Assembly: GCA_012270065.1 (NCBI GenBank)
Contig: JAAXJB010000008.1
Coordinates: 54,710 to 118,709 of the forward strand
Source: Rubripirellula sp.
GTDB taxonomy: Bacteria; Planctomycetota; Planctomycetia; Pirellulales; Pirellulaceae
DNA length: 64,000 nt
Direction of reading: 5' to 3'
Part shown: piece by piece, positions 45,501 to 52,718 of the stretch
Layout of the letters: each line of letters starts with the position of its first letter
Position numbering within the stretch: the first letter of the stretch is position 1
Program-made: the position numbers and the translations under genes
The notes under the pieces: generated by a model
The model's input: only the letters and a program-made list of their open reading frames with translations
Databases searched by the model: none
Told to the model about the DNA's origin: nothing

Positions 45501-45551
45501 GAGCGTGATGGCTATCCATGCGATCGCCAATCCAATCAGAAAATCGGTCAT
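39585..45551 (-). CDS. Giant polytopic membrane protein (1988 residues), unknown function
   Basis: One uninterrupted frame. It starts with a transmembrane helix (about 3-32), followed by a hydrophilic region (about 35-215: a short helical unit VIAKKVLRDLHGKGRINSETMERVVYAIN, then low-complexity Ser/Pro/Glu sequence). After that there are some dozens of transmembrane helices to the C-terminus with short loops. No catalytic motif was recognised. The regular helix spacing resembles DUF2339-like giant membrane proteins, but homology is not established by eye. It does not look like a fusion or frameshift artefact, as coding character is continuous. Its promoter lies in the 327-bp gap upstream. Confidence 0.8.
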   Translation of the reverse strand: MTDFLIGLAIAWIAITLVGHASWLVIAKLGSLLTGSADSSENTVAQKHTVIAKKVLRDLHGKGRINSETMERVVYAINQQESLGSREQTSLKESAPNPNPTHVATTQSNHSHTNFTDGDSQDRSRAAETPQSAIIVADLIQENEAEPPIAAPVAHSLHHPETPPQSSPRLSDAKQALRHGIDEEAPDYHASSNSDSVPDTKAPSPRPSVSLAEIIQSFLMAHNIRWGELIAGTMIVVCSIGLVISLWGPLVQTHRAIPTLIFLAANAAIYGVGLYTLSRWRLRHTSRAVLVIATLLIPLSVLAGIAASGIDTASAINLTDPITLGTIGLAALVYSLFLYKGGSALTSRTHVWPIFLAVAGPLLALVLSPTAIRTFEEQAGWVISIGSFSVVLASIMIGRLNRRRIRTLGSAAARHHLLVMGFSFYSLAIATLFIGYHLRSIGSSALMPLAMACIPACIALAGIANFLRERARNSVVSMIAAVCCVLLSAITLVVVAPAMSSPIWLWTWAVLIATSLVAGHYILQQPTWLALATLPVGFVAICTAQNWMGSQVWQAKSLLMRFLNGEAMLASLLMCLISSILWHAVKSKASKQWLKYAGIGWFSATLLITTGLSLAPEPDMGIVPIWIVTITLFTALVAIFLISLRDDRASYFTVIASAFSFNSIFHVAPSLSQETAVDCIYLALSVSCSLTFLSELACRLATRQRRSSEANGKTVQKQLAIASLVIIGIAVLLTVVTARERFELCCLTFLTATIIVVWLAGLLIDLNLFKLAQIPTFLLTVALTLEYFEANLWTQASWLSGQAAWGWAVALGVLAISWYLLREAATFFVKRNVTGGKPEEQQNKPDQNTSIVSRLSGLFGQKIHPFEMPDTWFGIAAVALNTAATIYFFCNINQATVSQAVLDYEISWLVSATAWVTAGAFLILLTRQKTQREISYPLSGLLGVFFTLWFSCQISAWMITDPKIILITSVSLATVLYFAAKPVLRSMNADSGTSNVLKTCNATQCVILFTGSMSLLYSGVYLPIKQTGLADFAAATSITAWWFIVSMLALWETKRQSSAWSLVLSAFFFAAAGTVLTTPFFDLPLMSKLYIACLLTFVWLAIASRVLPVQSTIPSGNGHTHQLQVILGLLVTVGVITSIGASLNVILGLPVFESFLSPTGAMLSLVAAAAMVSSRARHIFTGETASNWYVSLPCAWSLLAGQITWILQQSYFTMVSPGTMQSVEIVMILWTLAAVMSSLLPGNRQRVIDFYHLAAVALAALIAAIYYQNRSDILPYLSLLTTVIVGTQITLMSAGKRVLDVPPIASRILGWFVGLSGVALSWQVFGLQITYITLWITAWVLIWRYVDREKATRRFETERLQHLPLLEFGLFLCVTALVDLAFSLSLAADSYFLDDPMLWLRSTCYTLAAGSVVIRARTSMDWFISLAMLGTSFSLFVVALTKTLGGAQVDQYTAALTGCTIFFAASTSLLGSLAKLTARMTSSSPESHFQRLVTASKLILALLAVVSVASPIAMVLGRLPLPQVQIAIVSVAIVAWAFAEISDQASIAKLRYVAVTLGLVAIAMWATATSLDTEYLLLTISMRWIVASFIMMPTLLIILPKVLGPVIRERWQDALLKGAITSGVACGISIFVMLALEFTLRDKSGLAALPLILVIGVASTLAASSLMCGLAALATGPGSRWRLTIPITDPQRAYLLIATQLLGFLTWLHVFLCKPEWALLGLRDHWPYLVMGLSFISVGITEFARRRGDKVMSDTIRKTALYLPLIPLLGLWLSVSNQADSVLRNLIEMDFEILLVVLAIYYLVVGTMWKATMPRVMGVILGNVAWWFLLVQAPGWGFMMHPQLWLIPPAACVLVMTHFYRHRLDPQLVSGIRYASTLLIYISSSADMLLQQMGTTLAGPVVLILLALAGMLLGVALRIRPFLYLGATFVFMGVTSMVWHAHRAFESTWPWWVFGISMGLLLLAGLMTLEKFKPQLQAYSKQLSQWEQ

Positions 45552-45878
45552 TTCGCTGATTACTCTGGCTGATCGGGAACGGGCCTCACGGTATCACCAC
45601 AGGACGGTGGTCGCAGTAAAGAGCCCGCCACTGGGCATTCGATGCGCCATTAATCGTGTCCAGAATCAGGAACGATAGTGAACAAATGAACCCAATGGTT
45701 CCATTTGGCTGTCGCTTGAAGAAGCCCCGTTTAGTTCGCCGCCTGAAGACGTTTGCTGCCGTTGTCAGCTAGAGCAACCAGATGGTGGTTCGGTAACAGC
45801 TGACAGGTTAATTGGCTGGTCGCACCGTATGAGGCACAGACACCGGTGTGTGGAATTGCAGGTTTTCGATGGCGGCTG
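45552..45878. other. 327-bp gap upstream of the giant membrane-protein gene
   Basis: No gene is supported. An inverted repeat TGTCAGCT ... AGCTGACA lies at about 45756-45809, with arms about 35 bp apart, too far for a convincing terminator. The 3' end of the permease gene is at 45879, so this gap holds the end of that transcript and the promoter of the 1988-residue gene, neither of which is recognisable. Confidence 0.4.
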
Positions 45879-47192
45879 TCATTCGTGGCGCAATGCGTCA
45901 ATCGGGTTCATATGGGCAGCGCGGCGAGCTGGGTAGACGCCAAAGATCAAGCCGACACCGAGCGATATGAACAGAGACAGGCATACCGACCAAAGGGCAA
46001 TTCTCGGTTCAAGCGTGAGAACACTTGGAGGCAGCAGGTCGGGGTTAATGAGAAGTACGACAGAACGTATGACCTGAAATAGTGGTTTGCATAGCAAACC
46101 GAACATGACACCGAGCAGTCCACCACTTCCTGTCAACACGAGGGTTTCGGTGAGGAACTGGGCAATGATATCGCTGCGCTTTGCACCCAATGCGCGGCGA
46201 ATGCCAATTTCACGTGTTCGCTCGGTGACGGTAGCCAGCATGATGTTCATGATGCCGATACCGCCGACTAGCAGAGAAATACCCGCGATGACGACAAGCA
46301 AGACATTGAACATCGCCCTGGTGCGTGCCGCCTGTGCCAACAACTCTTTTGGTACTACAACCGCATAATCTTCACGGTCATGGGTTTCCTTCATCAAAAG
46401 TTCGATGATGGCGGCGGTTGCATCGACTGTTTCAATGTCATCGACTGTCAAAGTGATTTGCGTCAATTCGACGATTTCACCCCGAAAATTGAAACCTTCG
46501 CCTTGGCGCGTCATGATCTGGTCACCCACGCGCTGTTCGAATGTTTTCAGTGGGATGTAAGCATCGAACGCATAATCTCTTGCTTCGAGGCTGCCACCGA
46601 TGGCGGCTGCAGCTGCGCGGGGCCTGGTCTGTCCGATGACGGTGTAGACATCACTTTCCACTCCCACTTTCTTTCCGATCGGATTACTCATGGGAAAAAG
46701 CCGTTTGGCAGTCTGGTCGGCAAGGATGATGACGTTGATACCATCATCTTGAGGGGCCATCCATCGACCGCGAGCGATGTCGAGGTGATTCAGATCGAGA
46801 TAAGCCTGGGTACAGCCAACGAGGTTCACATCTGCTGTCCGGCCATCAACCAGAAAATTTCGTTTGAGTTCCCGCATGGGAACGGCACTGCTGATGGTCG
46901 GAACGTTGGCAAGGATGCGTTTGTAATCCTTGCGCAGAAGACCATAGGTTTTCACTCGCTCAGTAGCACCGTCAGCTGATTGAGGCTCAACACTTCGGAT
47001 GATGATATTGTTGGCACCCAGTTCCATGATCTGCTGCTGTGCGTCGTAGCTGACGCCTTCCCCCATCGCCACCAGCCAGATGACGGTAGTGGTGCCGATG
47101 AAAATGCCCAACGCTGCGAGAGCGGACCGCATCTTCTGCAGCAGCAGGCTCTTCAGGCCCAGCAGCAGTGTCTGACCGAAGAGAGTACTCAT
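45879..47192 (-). CDS. MacB/FtsX-type ABC transporter permease
   Basis: 437 residues. An N-terminal transmembrane helix (about 20-45) is followed by a MacB-PCD-like periplasmic domain of about 240 residues (for example SSAVPMRELKR, DLNHLDIARGRW). Three further helices and the FtsX signature (LVGGIGIMNIMLATVTERTREIGIRRALGAKRSDI) come next, and the end PARRAAHMNPIDALRHE is typical of MacB. These permeases need an ATPase, none of which is encoded next to it. Its 4-bp overlap (ATGA) with the upstream adaptor gene shows co-translation. Substrate unknown; lipoprotein, peptide or drug efflux are all possible. Confidence 0.92.
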   Translation of the reverse strand: MSTLFGQTLLLGLKSLLLQKMRSALAALGIFIGTTTVIWLVAMGEGVSYDAQQQIMELGANNIIIRSVEPQSADGATERVKTYGLLRKDYKRILANVPTISSAVPMRELKRNFLVDGRTADVNLVGCTQAYLDLNHLDIARGRWMAPQDDGINVIILADQTAKRLFPMSNPIGKKVGVESDVYTVIGQTRPRAAAAAIGGSLEARDYAFDAYIPLKTFEQRVGDQIMTRQGEGFNFRGEIVELTQITLTVDDIETVDATAAIIELLMKETHDREDYAVVVPKELLAQAARTRAMFNVLLVVIAGISLLVGGIGIMNIMLATVTERTREIGIRRALGAKRSDIIAQFLTETLVLTGSGGLLGVMFGLLCKPLFQVIRSVVLLINPDLLPPSVLTLEPRIALWSVCLSLFISLGVGLIFGVYPARRAAHMNPIDALRHE

Positions 47193-48847
47193 TTTCCCTT
47201 GGCTGCTTTCAACGCTGCGGAAAGTTCAGTAACACTGATTCTTCCATCCTGGTCAGCATCGATTCTGGAAAAATTGGCCTGATCCTTGGCTGGGAATTCG
47301 TCTTTCTGCAGGAAACCATCTCCATTCTTGTCACCGGCCTTCATCAGGTTCAGTGCATTTTTGTCGGCTGGCTTCCCTTCGGGTTTGTCTTCAGTTTTTT
47401 GCGTTTTGCCTTCGTTCTGTGTTTTGCCTTCGTTCAGGGGCTCACTTCCAGATCCCGGTGTGGAACTCTCCTCAGCGACTGCATCTGAGCTGTCGGAGTT
47501 GCCTGGTTTGAGTGCTTCTTTCTCGGCCTGCTCAAGATGGGAAAGAGGATTCAGGACAACCTCTTCGCCCTCGGCCAGCCCTGACTTGACGACGGTGAAC
47601 TCATCATTGGTGTCGCCAAGTTGAACGTTTCGTTTTTCGATTTGACCATCTTTGCGAACCCAGCACAGATATCCTTCCGGGGATTCCACGATCGCTGCAA
47701 CCGGAACCTTCAATACGTCGGTATAGTTGGCAAGCACGATATCGACGATGGCGCTCATTCCCGGTTTCAAGCCGGGTTGAGGATCCAGACGTATCATGGT
47801 GTCATACTTCACCATGTTGCCTGTCCACCATCCTGCGGGGCGGGTTACCTCGGCAATCTCGTTAACCTTGCCAGTCAATTCCAGATCCTGTAGCGCGACC
47901 TTTGCCGTCATTCCGATTCGAAGACGGCTGACTTTCGATTCGTGCACCCCGACCTTCACTTGCATTTTGCTGGTGTCAGGAATCATCAACAGTGTCTGCT
48001 GCTCTCGTACACGGGCACCTTCTTCGATGTCCGGAGTCTCTTTCCATTCAGCCGCAGATGGAAAGATGACCATCCCTTCTGCTGGTGCGGTGATGACACA
48101 GTTTTTCAGTTGTTCTTTGTCACGATCCAGGCGATCCTTGGCAAGTTTCAGTGATGCCTGCTCGGCAGCGAGGCGGGCTTCCGCGGCATCCAATGCACTT
48201 TGTAACTGTTGAAGCGTTTTCTTCTTCTTGTAACGGTCCAGAGTTTCAAGCTTCTTCTTCTGTAATTCGAGATCTTTACGTGCCGAATCGACGGCGAACT
48301 GTTCGCTTTCCATCTGAAGCGATCCATACACTCCCTTGGATGCCAACCTGAGAGAAGATTCGAAAGCGAGTTGCTTTTTTTTCACCATTTCCTCGGAGTC
48401 GAAAATGGATTTTTCGATCGTACTTCGTTCTTCGACATAAGTGCCATTGAGGTACTCTTCAATGTTTGTTTTTGCTACATCAACTTCACTTTGGGCGATA
48501 ATTTCGTTGGCAACGGCGCGTTCGTAGGTGATTTGCTGCTGGGTGATATTGTCTTCAATCAAAGACGTATCCATACGGACGAGTTCTTCGCCTGGTTTGA
48601 CAATGGTGCCTGTCTCGATGACCCAGAGAACCGTACTTCCACCCTTCACCATGCACTTGATTTCTTCGTTGTTGGAACTTTCCAGCATTCCATTTTCGGT
48701 AACCGTGACGCTCAGATCACCGCGAGTGACGCGGTAGGTCATGATCGACTTGTCATTGCGATTACCATCACCTGGTTGCAGAAGTGGGATCGTTCCCGCT
48801 GTGATTGCGACAATGGTTGTGACACCTAAAACAATCTTGAACCACAT
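47189..48847 (-). CDS. HlyD/MacA-type efflux adaptor with C-terminal EF-hand pair
   Basis: 552 residues. It has an N-terminal membrane anchor (about 3-24), a lipoyl-like half-domain, a long coiled-coil hairpin (about 100-250, Lys/Glu/Leu-rich), then a beta-barrel region with MQVKVGVHESKVSRLRIGM and GMSAIVDIVL. The C-terminus has a low-complexity linker (repeated NEGKTQ) and two canonical EF-hand loops (D506 to E517 and D530 to E541). The EF-hands suggest Ca2+ control or assembly outside the cytoplasm. It overlaps the permease gene by 4 bp. Its upstream gap carries 15-bp tandem repeats. Confidence 0.9.
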   Translation of the reverse strand: MWFKIVLGVTTIVAITAGTIPLLQPGDGNRNDKSIMTYRVTRGDLSVTVTENGMLESSNNEEIKCMVKGGSTVLWVIETGTIVKPGEELVRMDTSLIEDNITQQQITYERAVANEIIAQSEVDVAKTNIEEYLNGTYVEERSTIEKSIFDSEEMVKKKQLAFESSLRLASKGVYGSLQMESEQFAVDSARKDLELQKKKLETLDRYKKKKTLQQLQSALDAAEARLAAEQASLKLAKDRLDRDKEQLKNCVITAPAEGMVIFPSAAEWKETPDIEEGARVREQQTLLMIPDTSKMQVKVGVHESKVSRLRIGMTAKVALQDLELTGKVNEIAEVTRPAGWWTGNMVKYDTMIRLDPQPGLKPGMSAIVDIVLANYTDVLKVPVAAIVESPEGYLCWVRKDGQIEKRNVQLGDTNDEFTVVKSGLAEGEEVVLNPLSHLEQAEKEALKPGNSDSSDAVAEESSTPGSGSEPLNEGKTQNEGKTQKTEDKPEGKPADKNALNLMKAGDKNGDGFLQKDEFPAKDQANFSRIDADQDGRISVTELSAALKAAKGK

Positions 48848-48900
48848 GGTTTCTTGCTATCTTGGGAAGGTTGAAATTGATGAAGCTTGTGACGGTCGTT

Positions 48901-48945
48901 TTACGGTCAGCCTTATTACGGTCAGCCTTATTACGGTCAGCCTGG
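48901..48945. repeat. Tandem repeat, three 15-bp units
   Basis: The unit TTACGGTCAGCCTTA occurs twice exactly (48901-48915, 48916-48930) and once with a changed end (TTACGGTCAGCCTGG, 48931-48945). It lies 54-98 bp upstream of the adaptor ATG, probably within its promoter or leader. Confidence 0.85.
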
Positions 48946-48962
48946 TACAAAGCAAACCAATC

Positions 48963-48986
48963 ACAGTGGACTGTACAGTGGACTGT
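48963..48986. repeat. 12-bp direct repeat, two units
   Basis: ACAGTGGACTGT occurs twice in tandem. Each copy is itself near-palindromic (ACAGT..ACTGT), the form often taken by operator sites. It is located 116-139 bp upstream of the adaptor gene start. Confidence 0.6.
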
Positions 48987-49540
48987 GCTGATCGGTGAGT
49001 TCGCGGTTTTGGAAACCGCGGATTTTGGAGGCGCCAGTTCTGCTCAACCCATGCCATCATACCTGCGATAGCGTGCTGAGTTTCAAAACCAGGGGGCGGT
49101 ACCTCTTTCCGGTTGGGTGGTTCCGCGACTTTCGCAACCGCTTGCTACTATCGCAGCGAAAGCGGCAATGAAACATCGCTTTCCGGTATCGTTTTGTAAC
49201 TGGATGTTGTGCTTCCCGTTACGAATTGCCTAATCGGTTTGAAATGAACCCAGCTTGACTCTAATCTCTCCTGGAAATTCATCTCTCGGAACCTGCCGGG
49301 TTCACTCATTTACAATGGTTTTCAGCTTCACAGAGAGACAATCGTGGACAGCCTGAGCATCCCCGCATCGAGCTAAACACGCGAAAACGGTGATCAACTG
49401 GACGCATGAGCAGTCTCTCGGGGCGTTTCGGTACTTCGATAACTTAACCACATTTATTCCGTTCTCGGCGCTGTCATGCGTTTTTTACTTTGCCACAATG
49501 GAGCCTGGTGAGTTTCCCGGTTGATTTGAAGGAATTCTGA

Positions 49541-50521
49541 ATGTCACGCTTTGCCCAGTTTGTTTTTGTTCCGTTCGCATTCCTGGTTCATGGATCATTG
49601 GTTCAGGCTCAGGTCGTTGAGGAAACCGCAGAGGCGTCCGTTTTTTCGGGACCACAAGTGGGCGAGACGCTGCCTGGATTCAAGGTAACATCGTTAATTG
49701 AGGCATCTGCGGGGCAGGAATTTGATCCTGTTTCGGAAGCGAAGGACGAGCCCATCGTTCTGGTTTTTTTGCATGAGTTGACAAGGCCTGGATTCGGTCT
49801 GATGCGGGCAGTGACTCGTTTTGCGGCGAGCCGAAAAGATCCGGGCATGAAGGCAGCCGTTGTTTTCTTGACCGATGATGCCACGAAGACGAAGAACTGG
49901 TCAAAGAATGTTCAACGCCTGTTCACCGAGAACGTGCATTATGGGGTTTCCATGGAGGGAAAGGAGGGGCCCGGTGCCTATGGTCTGAACCGCAATGTGA
50001 TTGCTACTGTCCTGGTGGGTAAGCAGGGAAAGGTGACTGGAAACTTTGCTTTGCTGCAACCGCAACTGCAAGTCGATGGACCCGCCATCGTCGAAGCCAT
50101 CGTTGCGGTAACGGGTGGTGGGAAAGTGCCTTCGATGGCTGAACTCGAACAACTGTACGCTGGACGATCCCGTATGAGCAGAACGCGACCACAAGACGGA
50201 AGCAAGGGCCGTATGGATGCTGCCGAGCGGGATCCCCGTTTGGCAAACATGCTCCGGGCTGTCATCAACAAGCAGGCAAGCAATGAGGAGGTGTATGCCG
50301 CTGCAAGCCGCATTGAGGCCTACGTTGCGAATCGTAGCAACGTGAAAACGGAATTGATAGGAATTCTGGATACTGTCGTGAACTCTGACAGGTTTTCAGA
50401 TTACGGGACCCCGGAAGCCCAGAAAGTTTTGAAGCGATTGTGGGAGAAGTATTCAGAAGGAAAGAAACGCGGTCAGCAAGAGGTTGAAGCAAACGCGGAA
50501 ACATCCCCGGAGGAGGAGTGA
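49541..50521 (+). CDS. Exported cysteine-free redoxin-like protein
   Basis: 326 residues with a signal peptide (about 1-22, ending at VQA). The core after residue 35 (PQVGETLPGFKVTSL, PIVLVFLHELTRPGF, GLNRNVIATVLVGKQGKVTGNFAL) looks like a thioredoxin/AhpC-TSA fold, but the whole protein has no cysteine, so it cannot perform disulfide chemistry. A charged C-terminal helical region (about 215-326) is attached. It is the first gene of a plus-strand cluster, with the DUF1549 gene starting 4 bp later (GTG at 50525). A structural or regulatory role is more likely than an enzymatic one. Confidence 0.75.
   Translation: MSRFAQFVFVPFAFLVHGSLVQAQVVEETAEASVFSGPQVGETLPGFKVTSLIEASAGQEFDPVSEAKDEPIVLVFLHELTRPGFGLMRAVTRFAASRKDPGMKAAVVFLTDDATKTKNWSKNVQRLFTENVHYGVSMEGKEGPGAYGLNRNVIATVLVGKQGKVTGNFALLQPQLQVDGPAIVEAIVAVTGGGKVPSMAELEQLYAGRSRMSRTRPQDGSKGRMDAAERDPRLANMLRAVINKQASNEEVYAAASRIEAYVANRSNVKTELIGILDTVVNSDRFSDYGTPEAQKVLKRLWEKYSEGKKRGQQEVEANAETSPEEE
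50511..50518 (+). promoter_or_regulatory. Strong ribosome binding site for the DUF1549 gene
   Basis: AGGAGGAG overlaps the 3' end of the redoxin-like gene and lies six bases before the GTG at 50525, fixing that start. Confidence 0.75.
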
Positions 50522-50524
50522 AAG

Positions 50525-52654
50525 GTGTTCATCTGCTGGGTACTTTTAGCTGCTGTACTGCCCGGGAAATCCGATTCACTGGTCGACTTTGATCATGACG
50601 TCATGCCCGTGTTGACCAAGGCTGGTTGCAACGTAGGGGCATGTCATGGTGCAGCGATCGGTCGTGGTGGTTTCAAGTTGTCGTTGTACGGCAGTAATCC
50701 TGCAGCGGATTACCGGACCATTGCCTTGGAGCTCAAAGGGCGCAGGGTGAATCTGCTGGAGCCCGAGCAGAGTCTTGTCATCATGAAACCAACCGAAGCG
50801 ATGGAACACGAGGGTGGAGTCCGTATCGACCCTGGTTCGGACTCAGCTGAAACAGTGATCCGTTGGATCCGTGAGGGTGCTCTAAGGTCACATGATGGTT
50901 CCAGGCCTGTTTTCAAGAGTCTGGAAATTTCACCAGCATCTGTCGTTGCAGATGATTTTGATCAGGATGTCACTTTGAAAGCCATTGCCCATTTTTCGGA
51001 TGGTTCCTCCCGCGATGTGACTCGGTTGACGGTATTCACGCCGGAAGATCCAGGTGCGTTGTCCATTGATTCCAAAACAGCGGACGTTCATGTCCGGCGG
51101 CGTGGTCGTCATATTGTGATTGCACGTTATCTGAGAGCAGTCAAGGCGATTGAAATCATCGCGCCCTTTTCGCGTCAGGTTTCTGCTGAACCTGTTGATG
51201 CACCAGACTCGTTCATTGACACATCGGTCAATCGATTGTTGAAGAAAATTGGCATTCCAGCTTCAGGTCAGCTCGATGATGAGGCATTCCTTCGAAGGGC
51301 ATCTCTGGATTTGACTGGCAGACTGCCTGATGGCCAGGATTTGCGTTGGTTTCTCGCGGACGATGAAAGAATTCGCCGGACGAACTTGATTGATCGTCTG
51401 TTGGCTTCCGAAGCGTTCACTGAATACTGGACATTGAAATTGGCCAAGCTTTTGAGGATTCACGGCAAGCCGGGAAACGAACGCGGTGCTGAAAAATACC
51501 ACCGCTGGCTGGAGCAGCAGATTGCTGAAAATGCCGGATACCACACGATTGCAATGAGCTTGCTGACTGCAACGGGGGATACCGAACAAGTCGGACCGGC
51601 AAACTTTTATCGGATGGTTGGCGGGCCGCGTGAACAGGCCGAGTTTACGAGTGAACTTTTCATGGGGAGCCGCTTGCGATGTGCGAACTGTCATGATCAT
51701 CCGCTTGATCATTGGACACAGGATGATTACCACGGCCTCGCAGCCATTTTTGCAAAGGTTCGTCAGGAACCGATTGTTCGGGTTGTTGATGATGGTCAGG
51801 TCATCAACCCGCGAACGGGAAAAAACGCCGTTGCGAGAATCCCTGGTGAACGCTATCTGGATGACGATCACGGTGCGCTCCAGGCGTTCGCGCGGTGGAT
51901 GGTGTCCGAGGATAATCCCTACTTTGCAAAGGCGATTGTCAATCGACTTTGGAAATCCATGATGGGGCGTGGACTGGTTGAGCCTGCCGATGATTTGCGA
52001 TCGACCAATCCTGCCACTCATCCCGATTTGCTACAGGAACTGGCCCGTGATTTTGCTGAGCATGGGTATGACCTGCGCCACACGTTGAAAAAGATTGCCA
52101 CGAGCGATGCGTATGGACGTCGTAGTGAAGTATCCGGCGGGAATGCAACGGGCGGCCAATATTATTCCCGGCATCTTCGGAAGCCTCTGGAACCTGAAGT
52201 ATTGGCAGACGCGATTTCAGATGTGCTGGAAATTCCCGAGATCTATGGTCAATATCCCGCCGGCAGCAGAGCAGTCAAGCTGATCAATCCACAAGTTGAA
52301 TCACAGACGCTGGATGTTCTGGGGCGATGTGCTCGGGAGGAAAGTTGCGAGACCTCTGTGGCTGCAGGCAATACGGGAGGGTTGTCGCTGAAGCTGCACC
52401 TGTTCAATGGTCCGATTCTGAATCAGAGAATCGCTTCACCAAAAGGAAGGCTTTCACGATTGATTGCTGCTGGTGAGACAAATGAAGCAATCGTTCAATC
52501 TTTCTACCGTGCAGCTCTGTCGAGATCCGTTTCTGATGATGAGCGGAAATTCTGGAACGAACAGATCAACGGTAGCGGTGATCAGCGGCGTGCATTGCTG
52601 GAGGATTTTGTATGGAGTCTCCTGACTTGTCAGGAGTTTGTGACCAACCACTGA
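50525..52654 (+). CDS. DUF1549/DUF1553 protein with CX4CH site and Ig-like domain
   Basis: 709 residues, GTG start with an ideal Shine-Dalgarno sequence. It has a short signal peptide (1-18). A candidate heme site C35-x4-C40-H41 (CNVGACHG) replaces the usual CXXCH, within a planctomycete cytochrome-like N-terminal domain (about 20-125). An Ig-like (BIG2-type) domain spans about 135-225. DUF1549 (about 235-440) and DUF1553 (about 470-700) complete the protein. This is the architecture of the very abundant planctomycete surface/periplasmic proteins of unknown function. CANCHDHPLDHW in DUF1549 is another CXXCH-like element. Partner of the DUF1501 gene 64 bp downstream. Confidence 0.92.
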   Translation: MFICWVLLAAVLPGKSDSLVDFDHDVMPVLTKAGCNVGACHGAAIGRGGFKLSLYGSNPAADYRTIALELKGRRVNLLEPEQSLVIMKPTEAMEHEGGVRIDPGSDSAETVIRWIREGALRSHDGSRPVFKSLEISPASVVADDFDQDVTLKAIAHFSDGSSRDVTRLTVFTPEDPGALSIDSKTADVHVRRRGRHIVIARYLRAVKAIEIIAPFSRQVSAEPVDAPDSFIDTSVNRLLKKIGIPASGQLDDEAFLRRASLDLTGRLPDGQDLRWFLADDERIRRTNLIDRLLASEAFTEYWTLKLAKLLRIHGKPGNERGAEKYHRWLEQQIAENAGYHTIAMSLLTATGDTEQVGPANFYRMVGGPREQAEFTSELFMGSRLRCANCHDHPLDHWTQDDYHGLAAIFAKVRQEPIVRVVDDGQVINPRTGKNAVARIPGERYLDDDHGALQAFARWMVSEDNPYFAKAIVNRLWKSMMGRGLVEPADDLRSTNPATHPDLLQELARDFAEHGYDLRHTLKKIATSDAYGRRSEVSGGNATGGQYYSRHLRKPLEPEVLADAISDVLEIPEIYGQYPAGSRAVKLINPQVESQTLDVLGRCAREESCETSVAAGNTGGLSLKLHLFNGPILNQRIASPKGRLSRLIAAGETNEAIVQSFYRAALSRSVSDDERKFWNEQINGSGDQRRALLEDFVWSLLTCQEFVTNH

Positions 52655-52666
52655 GATTTTTTAACT

Positions 52667-52702
52667 CGAGACTAAGAAATGGTTATATCCATTTCTATCT
52701 CG
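52667..52702 (+). promoter_or_regulatory. Intercistronic hairpin between DUF1549 and DUF1501 genes
   Basis: A bipartite stem: CGAGA (52667-52671) pairs with TCTCG (52698-52702), enclosing a second stem AGAAATGG (52675-52682) with CCATTTCT (52689-52696) and the loop TTATAT. Both stems are perfect. It sits in the 64-bp gap between two same-strand genes, and only a weak T-run follows, so it could be a partial terminator or an mRNA processing/stability element. Confidence 0.6.
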
Positions 52703-52718
52703 ATATTTTCACCGGACC

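Larger units (their letters stand above)
48848..49540. other. 693-bp divergent intergenic region with tandem repeats
   Basis: This separates the minus-strand adaptor/permease operon from the plus-strand redoxin-like gene. Two repeat blocks lie within about 140 bp of the adaptor start (48901-48945 and 48963-48986). The rest holds no recognisable gene or hairpin, and promoters for both directions are expected here. Confidence 0.5.

Noticed and set aside
39585-45551. Possible gene fusion or read-through artefact
   Set aside because: One continuous frame with consistent membrane-protein character over its length; no internal stop or frameshift evidence.
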